From contig LR746269.1 in the NCBI GenBank assembly GCA_902729315.2, positions 2,216,501 to 2,280,500 on the forward strand: a stretch of 64,000 nt of DNA, given 5' to 3'. Below are positions 46,260 to 56,035 of the stretch, in pieces. Numbering within the stretch: position 1 is the stretch's first letter; each line of letters starts with the position of its first letter. This DNA comes from Spirodela intermedia (Eukaryota > Streptophyta > Magnoliopsida > Alismatales > Araceae). The notes under the pieces are model-generated. The model was not told where the DNA came from. It searched no databases and was given only the letters and a program-made list of their open reading frames with translations. The translations under genes and the position numbers were made by a program.

Positions 46260-46420
46260 AAAGATGCCATGTGTGGAGTGCAAGTAAGCCCGTCCAAAAG
46301 TGGATGGCGGATGATGTGGCATGTAATCTCGATATGCATAGTGTGCAGATGAAAAGTCGAGTTATTTGCTATGAAGATCGTTGCTTGATTTTCACATTAC
46401 ATAGGCATAACACCTTGTAG
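46260..46420 (-). pseudogene. copia RNase H remnant
   Basis: CENQATIFIANN followed by TMHIEITCH is readable on the minus strand, matching the end of the copia polyprotein near the 3' LTR. Confidence 0.75.
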
Positions 46421-47039
46421 TAAATAACCTAACTCCTAAAACAGGTTGTACACCCAAAGCATGCACGACAACATATTCATCATGGCTCAATATTCGGCCT
46501 CAGTGCTAGAGGAGCAAGGGACCCATTACTTGTGATTGGACCACATCACAAGATTTTCTTCGACATATAGACAATAACTCGTGGTAGACTTCTGATCTAC
46601 ATGATCATCGACTAGATTAGAGTTTGAGTAACCGACCATGCGAAGATGTTTGTGGGGGTAAAAAGTGATTCCTCGTCAAGGAGCATATTTGAAATAGGCA
46701 AGAAGTCTAAAGGCAACCTCCCAATGATCGTGTTAGGGTTCATAGTCTGACTAAGAACATTCACTGTATAAACGATGTCAAGTCATGTGATAGTGAGATA
46801 AATGAGTTTTCCAACCAAATATCGATATGGGTGAGAATCGACAAAGAGAGGCAAGGTCGAGTCTCAAAAATTTAGCTTACTTTCGATTGGAGATGCATGC
46901 GGCTTACAAGTAGTCTCATCTCTTGTAAAAGATCAAGTGCTTACTTGCGTTGCTTGATGATAAACTTCCCAAGACAGCAGACAAACTCTATGTGTAAGAA
47001 GTACTTGGGAGTCTCCAAGTCCCGAATATCTATATATTT

Positions 47040-47420
47040 TTGAAGAAGCATCTTGGTATCCTAAATGCTAGTCTTATCACTCCCAGTGATAATCATATCA
47101 TCCATGTAGATGATGAGAATAATGCACTCATTTACAAATTGTCTTGTGAAAAATTATAGGCTCTACTTCGCATATTGAGAAATCAGAGTGCCGAATGAGG
47201 GTGTTGAATTTAATGAACTAAGCTTGAGAACTCTATTTGAGACCATAGATGACTTTACAAAGACAACACACTTTGACAGATTATGTCTTGATCATGTAGT
47301 TGGATGCTCCATATAGACCTCTTCGTCAAAATCATTATAAGAAAAAATATTGGAGACGTCTAGTTGGTGTAAAGGTCAGTTGAGGTTGACTATCATAAGA
47401 ACAATGATACGTATCGAGTT
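47040..47420 (-). pseudogene. copia reverse transcriptase remnant
   Basis: EEVYMEHP (around 47310) and the catalytic YMDDMIITGSD (47082-47108 region) are readable on the minus strand in a frame full of stops. Confidence 0.8.
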
Positions 47421-48537
47421 TAGACAGACCGCGAGAAAAAATATTTCTTCGTAGTCGATGTCATACTATTGAGAAAAACCATGTCATTAGTCAAGCTTTA
47501 TAACGATGAATAGTGTCATCTGAAAGATACTTGGGAGTATAAGCTCATCTGCAAGAAACAATGTTAGTATTATGTAGTCAAAGAACAATCTTCCAAGTTC
47601 TCCATTAGATGAGGGTCGCATATTCCTCATTCATGGACGGCTTCTAATTAGGTACCGCCATAGCATCCACGTGAAACTCGAGTACTGATTCAGTGGCTAA
47701 GGATAAGACAAATGTCTAATAAGATGGAGAGAGGCGATCATAAGAGATGAAGATCATACGGGGTGTTAGATTTACAAACGACGTTGCGACTTGATTGGAT
47801 ATTTACGAAGAGACTAGTCAAAGAGTGGCTGACGATGAATCTTCTAGAGGCTATAGAATAAACTGAAGTGGGTTAGAATTGAGAAATGATAATGGTAAGG
47901 AGATAGTGACATCTGATGAAGTGTTGAGATTAGATAATGATGAAGATGTGGTGTCCTTTAGTAAGGATATGAATGGAAGTGTCAAGGAGGTTACTCCAAA
48001 GTACATTGACTTCTCATGTAAGGTAACATCCGCTGATATCAAATACTTCTGCTCTCGAGGAAGATAGACACGATACCCTTTTTGTGTCTATGAGTAGCCA
48101 ACGAAGATGCCTTTTAGTATATGAGGGGCAAGCTTAGACTTGTTCAAGGGTGTGGTCATGTACAATGTCACACAACCAAAAACTTGTGGGAGTAGAGAGA
48201 AGAGGTCACCTTTGAGGTTGAAACGACGAAGGAAAACTTTGTTGCCTAAGGGAGATGACGGAAAGTCTAGGGTTGGTGGATGTGAGGATGGCGTCAACTC
48301 ATAGGTAATTAGGAGCCCTCATCTCAAACATGACAATATGAATATGTCCAAGATATGTCGATGCTTTCGTTCTGTCACTCTATTTTATTAGGACGTATGA
48401 GGACATGTTATTTGATGAATGATCCCAGGTGATTTGCAAAACTCTTGAATTGCAAATTGTGTAAACTAAATAATATTATCCATTCGAAAGATTTTGGGTG
48501 TGGTGTTCCATTGGGTCTATACTTTCTAAAAGAATTC

Positions 48538-49207
48538 TTAAAGATGAGGAAGAATTACAAATCGATCTATGAAGAAGTAGACACATGCTACACGTGAGAA
48601 ATTATTAATTAAGACTATATAATAGCGAAAACTAGAAACCGAAGTGATGCATGTAGGCCCCCATATGTTACAATGAATTAATTCGAACAGTAGATCGCAT
48701 GGTGGGGAATCACGCCGATGGTATGTTGAACGAAAATAATTTTTAAGTTCACAAGATTCACATTTAAAATCAAATAGAGAAAGTCTAGGTAAGGCCTCAC
48801 ATAATTTCAAAATATTTGGATAACCAAAACGACGATGTCACATAAGTGAAGAAGTATTTATAGATAATAGGCATGAGAGACTGATAGATAGAGTGTCTAG
48901 AACAAGCTCATAGAGGTCTTGACCAATCTTTTATCCAAGCCAATCTACGCCCTGATTTGAAATCTTAAAAAACACAATGATAGGGAAAAAATTGAATAGA
49001 ATAATAAAGAGTTTTAGTAATTGCACTAATAGAGAAGAGATTGATGTCAAGGTTAGGGACATAAAGAACGTTGGATAGAGACATGGAAAAAGTAGGTTTA
49101 GTATCCCTTTCTTTGATGACAGAATAGGGACGACCGTCAGCGATCATGACAGTTTTGGAACAAGTTAGACTTTGGAGATAGAAAAGGAGAGATGAGGTAC
49201 TTAACAT
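48538..49207 (-). pseudogene. copia protease/pre-integrase and integrase remnant
   Basis: Contains LSNVLYVPNLDINLFSIS, typical of the copia gag-pre-integrase segment, then CESCELKNYFRS and IHCNIWGPT from the start of integrase. The frame is interrupted. Confidence 0.8.
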
Positions 49208-49880
49208 GTGGGTGAATGCCTCTGAATCAATAATCTAAGTCTTAAACTTTGGTGCGGATGTTAGAAAGGTAGTATTTGCGTTGAAAGATGAAGCGTGATG
49301 CAATCCGTGAGAAGTTGAAGTCACCTTTTTGGGACGCATCTACGGATCATACTCCTTGTGAGACATTGAGATCTTATTTACCTGTGCAAAAGTCGAAGCT
49401 GGTTCCAAAGAGGACCCTTGCGAGGGTGAAAAGGTAGTAACTAGTAACAAAGAGGAGGTAGAGTGCATGTATAACTTGTCTGAAGGAAGTGGGCCCAACC
49501 AATTAGATAGCCAAACTTTTTATAGCACTTAATCATCTAATGATCAGTCCTCTCACAATATTCGTATGGAGGAAGGTGACCTTAACTCGAAGAAGCTCTA
49601 TGACCATTCTCCTATTTCCCACCACGAGAGGTAAAGCCCCTTCCTCATCTTACTTTTGAGTAGTAACTACTATAGTCAAGGCTTCAAAGATAGGTGATGA
49701 TATCTTTGACGATGTTGAAGTCAATGTGGAAATGAGAAGAGCTACTCATTTGACTACGTTGAAGGTTTCCACTAATGTTGGAGGGGTCTCGTCATGTAAT
49801 ATCAAGCCTCGTTCCTAAGAGGCTAGAGTCAGATTAATCACATCAAGATATACAGTTATTAAAAAAAAGTGGTGATAGTG

Positions 49881-50340
49881 TCATTGAGTGGTTGTGTTCG
49901 TTGTAACAGATTGGTACTGATTGCCAAGCTTCTTCATGACGATAAATGTGACATGAAAAGGAGAGACGGTGTCGCACATCTTCATGATATTTTCGAAAGC
50001 ATCTATTGTAAAAGCAATGTTGCCCTTAGTGCTAAAGGCTCTGTCGAGAGTATCCCACATTTCTTTAGCCATGTCGAGAAATTTGATGTTGGTAGAGAGA
50101 GTGGGAGCAACAAGTTTGAGAAGCCACATCTGAATGGTGATATATTTTCAACACCCATGAACACCAAGAAAATGACGAAAGTTATGTGCCCATTGAAGGG
50201 CGTGGATTTTGGAGTTAAGTTAAAACTCCAATGGGTATGACGTGAGCAGCTACAAGTGAATCAATCGAGATTGTACTAGCATCGGTTGGCGTGGTCAACA
50301 GAGGCATGGGAGAGTCCAAGTCGGCCATGACGCCAAGCGG
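49881..50340 (-). pseudogene. copia gag remnant
   Basis: A start-like MADLDSPMPLL lies at about 50329, and an open stretch at 50129-49881 has the copia gag (UBN2) look (KEMWDTLDRAF). Stops and frame changes separate the pieces. Confidence 0.7.
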
Positions 50341-50462
50341 TCATGGTGCGAGGGAAGACGAGAAGTCATCAGGTGAGAAGATGAATAGTCTCCTCTCATA
50401 GTGAGGAGAGTCGCCGCTTGGAGATCCACCGATTAGAGATGGGAGATTCATCGGCTAGGAGA

Positions 50463-50880
50463 TTCAGCTGGAGATGGGAGGTTCTGATGCTCGAGGCATC
50501 ATGAGGTGACGTTAGAGGCACTAGGAGTTGATGCACGAGGCACTAGAAGGTGACGTGCTGGGTGCTAGGAGGAGACACTCAAGGCGTCAAAAGGCGATGC
50601 ACAGAGTGCCGTGAGTCGATGCATGGGGCGTCAGGAGTCGACGCACAAGGTGTCGGGAGGCTACCACCGTCGAGAGGAGAAGGGCGCCACTGGCTTGCTC
50701 TGACAATGCTTGGGGCATCTGGAGTCGACACACGAGGTGCCAAAAGGCAACACGCTAGGCGTTAGGAGGTGACACTCGGGGTATTAGAGTCGATGCACGG
50801 GCCGTCAAGAGTCGACTCACGAGGTGTCGGGAGGCTAGCGGTATTGAGAGGAGAAGGGCACCGTTGACTTGCTCGGATAT
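50463..50880. repeat. GC-rich minisatellite in the copia 5' leader
   Basis: Short units of about 25-35 bp built on AGTCGACGCACRAGGTGTCG recur many times between the gag start and the 5' LTR. A larger block ending GAGAGGAGAAGGGC is also repeated (about 50675 and 50845). Confidence 0.75.
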
Positions 50881-50958
50881 TGCCAACTTAAAATTGAGAT
50901 TTTTTTTTTTGGAGGGGGTATCATAGATGAGGCGGAGTGGAACCTAACTCTAATACCA

Positions 50959-51152
50959 TGTATATGAATAGAATATGTTTTGTTCAATAAAATAAGAGAG
51001 GTACATGTCTCCCTATAAAAAGAGAAAGAAGAAGATGAAGAGTTAAGTGAGAAGACGAATATTAAGAGACATGAAAAGACTAAGAGACACATATAGTAGG
51101 GTCAAGAGATGCGAGAAAGCCAAGAAACCTATAGTAGGCCTTCATGCTCACA
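50959..51152 (-). repeat. 5' LTR of the copia element
   Basis: It starts TGTGAGCATGAAGGCC and ends TATACA on the minus strand, and is clearly similar to 45948-46152 but with many substitutions and short gaps, indicating an old insertion. Confidence 0.88.
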
Positions 51153-51551
51153 CATGTTATAATACCATTAAAATATTTATATCTTATGAAAATGTTGGGA
51201 GCTCAGATTTTTATTTTTAAAGTTATAATTTTGGGTTTATAAAGAGCATGGAATAAGTTTCTAGGAGTTCATAAGAGGTAAGTTGATCAGAATGTACCCA
51301 AAAGCAAATATTCTCCATAAAATGGGTGTAAATGGAAATGTAAAAGTTGAGAAGTATCCATAGCAAAGACGGTTCGAAGGGCTTTGCAGACGTGGATCCG
51401 AACCCATTACAGCTTCTCGATGCTCCTACTACTTTGGTTGATCCCAGCCGTCCCGTGTGGTAAAGGTCTAGTGATTGGATGGTTTAGATTTCAACGAGGA
51501 TTACCGATAGGACTGGAGATCAACGGTCAGTAAGAGGTGTGATAGACTCAA

Positions 51552-51586
51552 AAACCCTACCCTCCACTGGATGGGGGGTATAAAAG
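51552..51586 (+). promoter_or_regulatory. RPL35 core promoter: telo-box and TATA box
   Basis: AAACCCTA at 51552-51559 and TATAAAAG at 51579-51586, about 90-125 bases upstream of the ATG at 51677. Both are typical of plant ribosomal protein genes. Confidence 0.75.
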
Positions 51587-51676
51587 GATACCAGGAGTCC
51601 GCCGCCATTCGTCTTTCGGCCGTCGTCCCGCCATCGGAGCAAACTTCCTCGGAGGGATCTGCGATTTCAGATTGCC

Positions 51677-53645
51677 ATGGGTAGGCAAATGCTCGGCTCT
51701 TCGATTTGGAGTCCTCTGCAAGCTCGTTCTCGGGTTTCAATCGGATTTTTCTTCATCTTCCGCTTCTTTCTAGGCCTTCAGAGGTGATGTGACGATCACA
51801 TAAACCTCCATGATATGCCGTCCATTTTTCTCTGACGATGGATTTATCGCGGCTTAGGATGGATTTTTTTGCGATTTGTGTCCTTAGTTTGTTTTGTTTG
51901 TGATCGGTGCCTTTCCTTGTAGCGAGGATTAAACCCCATGAGCTCCGCACCAAGTCGAAAGCCGACCTACTTAACCAGCTTAACGATCTGAAGACGGAAC
52001 TCGCCTTGCTGCGAGTGGCCAAGGTCACTGGAGGCGCCCCCAACAAGCTGTCTAAGATGTATGCTTCTTGGTTGCTCTGAAGGTTGCAAGGCTATACATC
52101 TCCCTCAATAGCTGATTTAATTATTCTGTGCCAAATGTTGCTGCAGTAAGGTGGTGAGGCTTTCCATTGCTCGGGTGCTCACCGTCATCTCTCAGAAGCA
52201 GAAGGCTGCATTGAGGGAGGCGTACAGCAAGAAGAAGTTCTTGCCGTTGGACCTGAGGCCGAAGAAGACGCGTGCTATCAGAAAGAGCCTCACCAAACAT
52301 CAGGTACTATTAAAACTGCTTCATCAGTTGTTGACAGCGTACCCAACATTTTTAGTTTCATGTCCTAATTCGTTATCTATGAACACTTGTTGTTTCTTAT
52401 ACAGTGTCTTTATAAGAAAATGTACGAGTCCTCGATTCTATAATTACTTCAGAGGAGATCCCCACGATTTAGTTGGGAGGCAACGTACTCATCTCTTGAT
52501 TTCAATAGTAGCTGTTTGATTACAGCGTCTGACTTTCTCTAGGTCATGTGGATTCTTTGGTATACATTCCAGATGTGAAGTTCATGTAGGAAAAGGGAAA
52601 AAGTCCTTTTCTTCTCGTTATAGGATGAATAATTTGATGTCTAGTGAACAATACGATAATATTCACCTGTCTTGATAAATATCTTTTAAGATGCACCAGC
52701 TGTTTCTGTAAACCCGCGTTAGTCGGCTGAAACGAGTTAAATCTGTCGCATTTGGAGGAAATAGCGTTTCGTGCGTTTGGCAGGCATGAATTTATTTTGG
52801 ATAGGATAGCTATGTTCGTACGAGACATTAGATTTCCGGTTCATTTATCATACTTGCAAGATGGTAGGACCCCTCCCCCCGGATCACCTTCCAGGATGAT
52901 AGGAATTCATTAGGTTTTTTTTGAGAAACTTTTAAATCGGCGAAAATCCTCATCATATAAATCACTTTTAATAGGAATTGGAGTTTATGTCCTCGATTTC
53001 AGTCAACAAGCCATTTCCTGCGTCAAGGGTTGATGCATATGTGCAGATGATTTACCCATTAGTCTTACCTGAGGACTTGATCCTTGAGCGTCAAGTAGTG
53101 TAATTGTAAGAAAGTTTGATAGAAAAAATTACTCTGTTCGTTGTGAAACAAATATTTCCAACTATAACACGATATTTTGCGACATTTTTCTTTTCGAACC
53201 AGAATCAAATATTTAGAATTAGAGGAATTTATTCGGATTCAGTAAACAAATCGTCTTCTTTTTCTTTGTAGTGTTTCTTCTTCTCTTTTTCCATTTTTCA
53301 CCAGGTCACTGGTGATGAACTAGTACGACAGACTTTTCTTGACTAAGAGTCAGGCTAGGTTTGTTTTGGTCGGATCAATCCTGTGAAGTTGACTTGACTC
53401 TCGAACTATATGCTGATTTTTTTCTTATAATTTCGTATCATTTCTAATTGGAGTAAGAATTGCTGGAACTGTATTGGTTCAAGCGTTTGCACCGTAGATT
53501 CACGCATTTTTTTCTGTAGATAAGTTCTGGGCTAGTTAAGGCGCTGACTTCTTCTTTTTTCTTGATGTAGTTGTCTTTGAAGACCGAGAGGGAGAAGAAG
53601 AGGGAGATGTACTTCCCCCAGAGGAAATACGCCATCAAGGCCTGA
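51677..53645 (+). CDS. RPL35: 60S ribosomal protein L35 (uL29)
   Basis: Protein of the large cytosolic ribosomal subunit near the exit tunnel. Exons 51677-51680, 51923-52058, 52147-52303 and 53571-53645 give 372 bases and 123 residues, the standard length. The first exon contributes only ATG plus one base, an arrangement common for plant ribosomal protein genes. Recognisable stretches are [55 protein letters not shown] and the end [14 protein letters not shown]. No changes from the family pattern were noticed. Confidence 0.98.
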
Positions 53646-53946
53646 TTTGCGGTAGTAACGTCTTGAAGCTCTTTCTAGTTAAAACTTCATGGATTTCGCT
53701 CTCTACCCGCCGCCATTTTGTTCCTCTCTCTCTCCCTCTCTCTCCCCCCCTCCTCTACGGATCCGAATGACTTCTCTCATTCATGCCATGACCGTAATAT
53801 CTCGAGTTCAAACAACTATTTTGGGAGAGTATCTCGTCTCGTGTGTTCAATCTGTCGCCTTCCTTTGCATAATTCCCTTCCGGGTTGGGTTTGGGCTTCA
53901 ATTGCTCCGTCTTGAATGCCCAGAGCCCATTTCTCTCTTCCACACA

Positions 53947-53988
<42 letters not shown>

Positions 53989-54113
53989 AACATGCCTAAA
54001 GCAAGAAAAAAAGTGTAGAGAGGCTCATCTCTTCTGCGCAAGCAAGGAATCTCCCCTCCCCTCCTTTTAACCGCTCATTCTTCCTTCTCCTCCGCCGCTG
54101 CCTACCTCCCATC
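53646..54113. other. RPL35 3' region and promoter of the WAK-like gene
   Basis: Contains two CT tracts (about 53727-53748 and 53949-53987). The second lies in the probable leader of the downstream gene. No other gene. Confidence 0.6.
53949..53987. repeat. (CT)n microsatellite
   Basis: About 18-19 CT units in the likely leader of the WAK-like gene. Confidence 0.9.
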
Positions 54114-55071
54114 ATGCTCCGCCGCCACCTCCTCTTGGCGGCCGCCGCCTTCATCTTTTTCCTATTCTTCCTCCGGCGGTCCGCCGGTGACTCGCCAGTG
54201 GCCATCTCCTGTCGGTCCTTCTGCGGCAATATCACAGTCGACTACCCACTCGGCCTCCGGCGAGGCTGCGGCCACCCCGCCTTCAGGGACCTCCTCTTCT
54301 GCGTCAACGGCGCCCTCATGCTCCTCCTACCCTCCGGCACCTACCTCGCCCGCGCCATCGACTACCCCTACAACGCCCTCACCCTTCACGATGCCGCCAT
54401 GGCCACCTGCGCCACCGCCGGAATCGGGGGCGCCGGCGGCTTCGTGGTCGAACCATGGCGGGCCCCGTTCCTATCCCCCTCCCCCGACACCGCCTTCCTA
54501 CTCCTCGGCTGCCGCGGCGTGCGGCGCCATCTCCCCTGCGGGGACGTCGCCGGCATGGGCTGCGATAGCTACCGCCGCTGCCCGGCGTGGGAGGCGGCGC
54601 AGCCGTGCTGCGCGGTGAGCTACCCCACGGTGGGGGCGGTGAACCTTACCCAGTTGGACTGCGAGGGCTACAGCGGTGCCTACAGCCTCGCGCCGGTGAG
54701 GCCCGGGCCGGCAGCGGAGTGGTCGTACGGCATACGGGTGAGCTACTCCGTGCCGGCGGAGCACGACGAGTCGTGCCGCCGCTGCGAGGCGAGCGGCGGC
54801 GCATGCGGGCACGAGCCGGCGCCGCCGTGGGGGCGGCTGTGTCTCTGTGGGGCGCGGAATTCTACCTCCAGCTGCGACTCCGGTGAGAGAAAACCGTAGA
54901 ATGCCAGCTTCATCATGGGGGGAGAAGTGGGCGTGTCCGGCTCTACTGACGGGAGTGTGGTTTTTGGTGTGCGCAGTTGAATCGCCGCCGTCGTCGGCGG
55001 CGACGGCGCCGCTGCTCCGGCGGGCTGAGGATGGAGGGGGGTGGGGCCTTCTTTCCGGTAAGGGTAACTGA
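54114..55071 (+). CDS. Secreted WAK-like galacturonan-binding protein without kinase domain
   Basis: Predicted extracellular protein. Exon 54114-54882 joins 54977-55071 (GT at 54883, AG at 54975-54976), giving about 287 residues; without splicing the frame ends at 54899 after ERKP. A hydrophobic signal peptide (LLLAAAAFIFFLFFL) is followed by the cysteine pattern of the wall-associated kinase galacturonan-binding domain (CRSFCGNITVDYPLG, then GCGHPAF and LLFC). It then has the C-terminal WAK-associated pattern (PCCAVSYPTV, CRRCEASGGACGHE, LCLCG). No transmembrane helix or kinase follows. Such kinase-less members exist in other plants, with unknown roles; pectin binding is inferred from the domain. 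Very GC-rich compared with its surroundings. Confidence 0.85.
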
Positions 55072-56035
55072 CGCTTCAGAGGTGGGAGGATTGTATAGAC
55101 GAGGAATCACAGCCATGAAGGTGGGTCCCACCCATCGGCTCGTGGCCCAATCACGCCTCCCTACTCTGTCAGATGGGATGGAGGCCCATTTGGTCAGTTC
55201 CCCTTCTAATCCTGGAGGTGGCACATGGCCCAATGGGCGTCTTCAAGGACAATTAGAAGCCCACACATCCCGCCTGATCATATGGAATTGGGATTATGAA
55301 CCCAGCCCGATAAGGAACAGCGGCTAGCCCAGCCCAGCCCATAATAGGCCTCCTTCTGGGCTTCCAAAGGGGAGGCCCAGCCGGTTAGTTAACACCCCAA
55401 TGATGAGAGCAATCAAAAGCATCATCCCACTCGTTGACTTTTGTCTAATATCAGATCTTAATTTTCGTCCTATTTGGTTGTGTTCATGCAGGCCTCTTGA
55501 TTTTCTCGATGAAGCTCCTTACCCAAAGTCAACTCATGTTCTTATGAAACATCATGGTCGTGATCGCTGACCATCTTGTCCCCTGATTCAGATCCTGGAT
55601 TGGGCACCACTATTTTATAATTTAATCAGGATATGTTTTTTTATTACAAAATCATCCTATAAGAAAGTTTTGCTGAAGTTTTACCCCATGAATACCTTCC
55701 AAAAGGACTGGCAATATCTCAGATTATGATCAGCTGGGTCAGATCAACCATAAGTTGACTGGATGAGTCCTCAATGAACCTAACCTAATTAAGATCACAT
55801 TAAGATCCACATAGACCAAGATCATATTACCCCACAATCCTTTCCCTCTCTAACAAGAAAATCAATGCATTCAGAGGGCTAATCATAGTATAATACTGCG
55901 CAAGAAGCTGTGTATGTGACATAATTACAGCATAGCCACTCTATTTGCATGAAGGCCTCATTTTTCTAAATAAAGTCAGAAACTTGGGACTGCAAGAACT
56001 CTGTGATTCAACCATGGTGGGGGGGTGGAGCATAC
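55072..56035. other. Spacer between WAK-like gene and CRK
   Basis: The 55110-55390 part carries many TGGGCC/GGCCCA motifs on both strands (near 55146, 55183, 55228, 55330, 55358 and 55374). It has no gene attached that I can see. The rest is AT-rich with the likely CRK 3' UTR at its right end. Confidence 0.5.

Larger units (their letters stand above)
45948..51152 (-). mobile_element. Degenerate Ty1-copia LTR retrotransposon with both LTRs
   Basis: About 5.2 kb element read on the minus strand, about 200 bp LTRs at each end. Next to the 5' LTR is TGGTATTAGAGTTAGG (50943-50958), matching the tRNA-Met primer-binding site; next to the 3' LTR is the polypurine tract AAGGGGGAA (about 46153-46162). 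The order of remnants is gag, protease/pre-integrase, integrase, reverse transcriptase, RNase H, which is the copia order. All are broken by stops and frameshifts, so the element is inactive. No clear target-site duplication was seen at the edges. Confidence 0.92.

Noticed and set aside
54187-54886. Alternate-frame and antisense ORFs over the WAK-like exon
   Set aside because: The real frame has a signal peptide and the ordered cysteines of the WAK domain; the others are P/S/A-rich GC artefacts.
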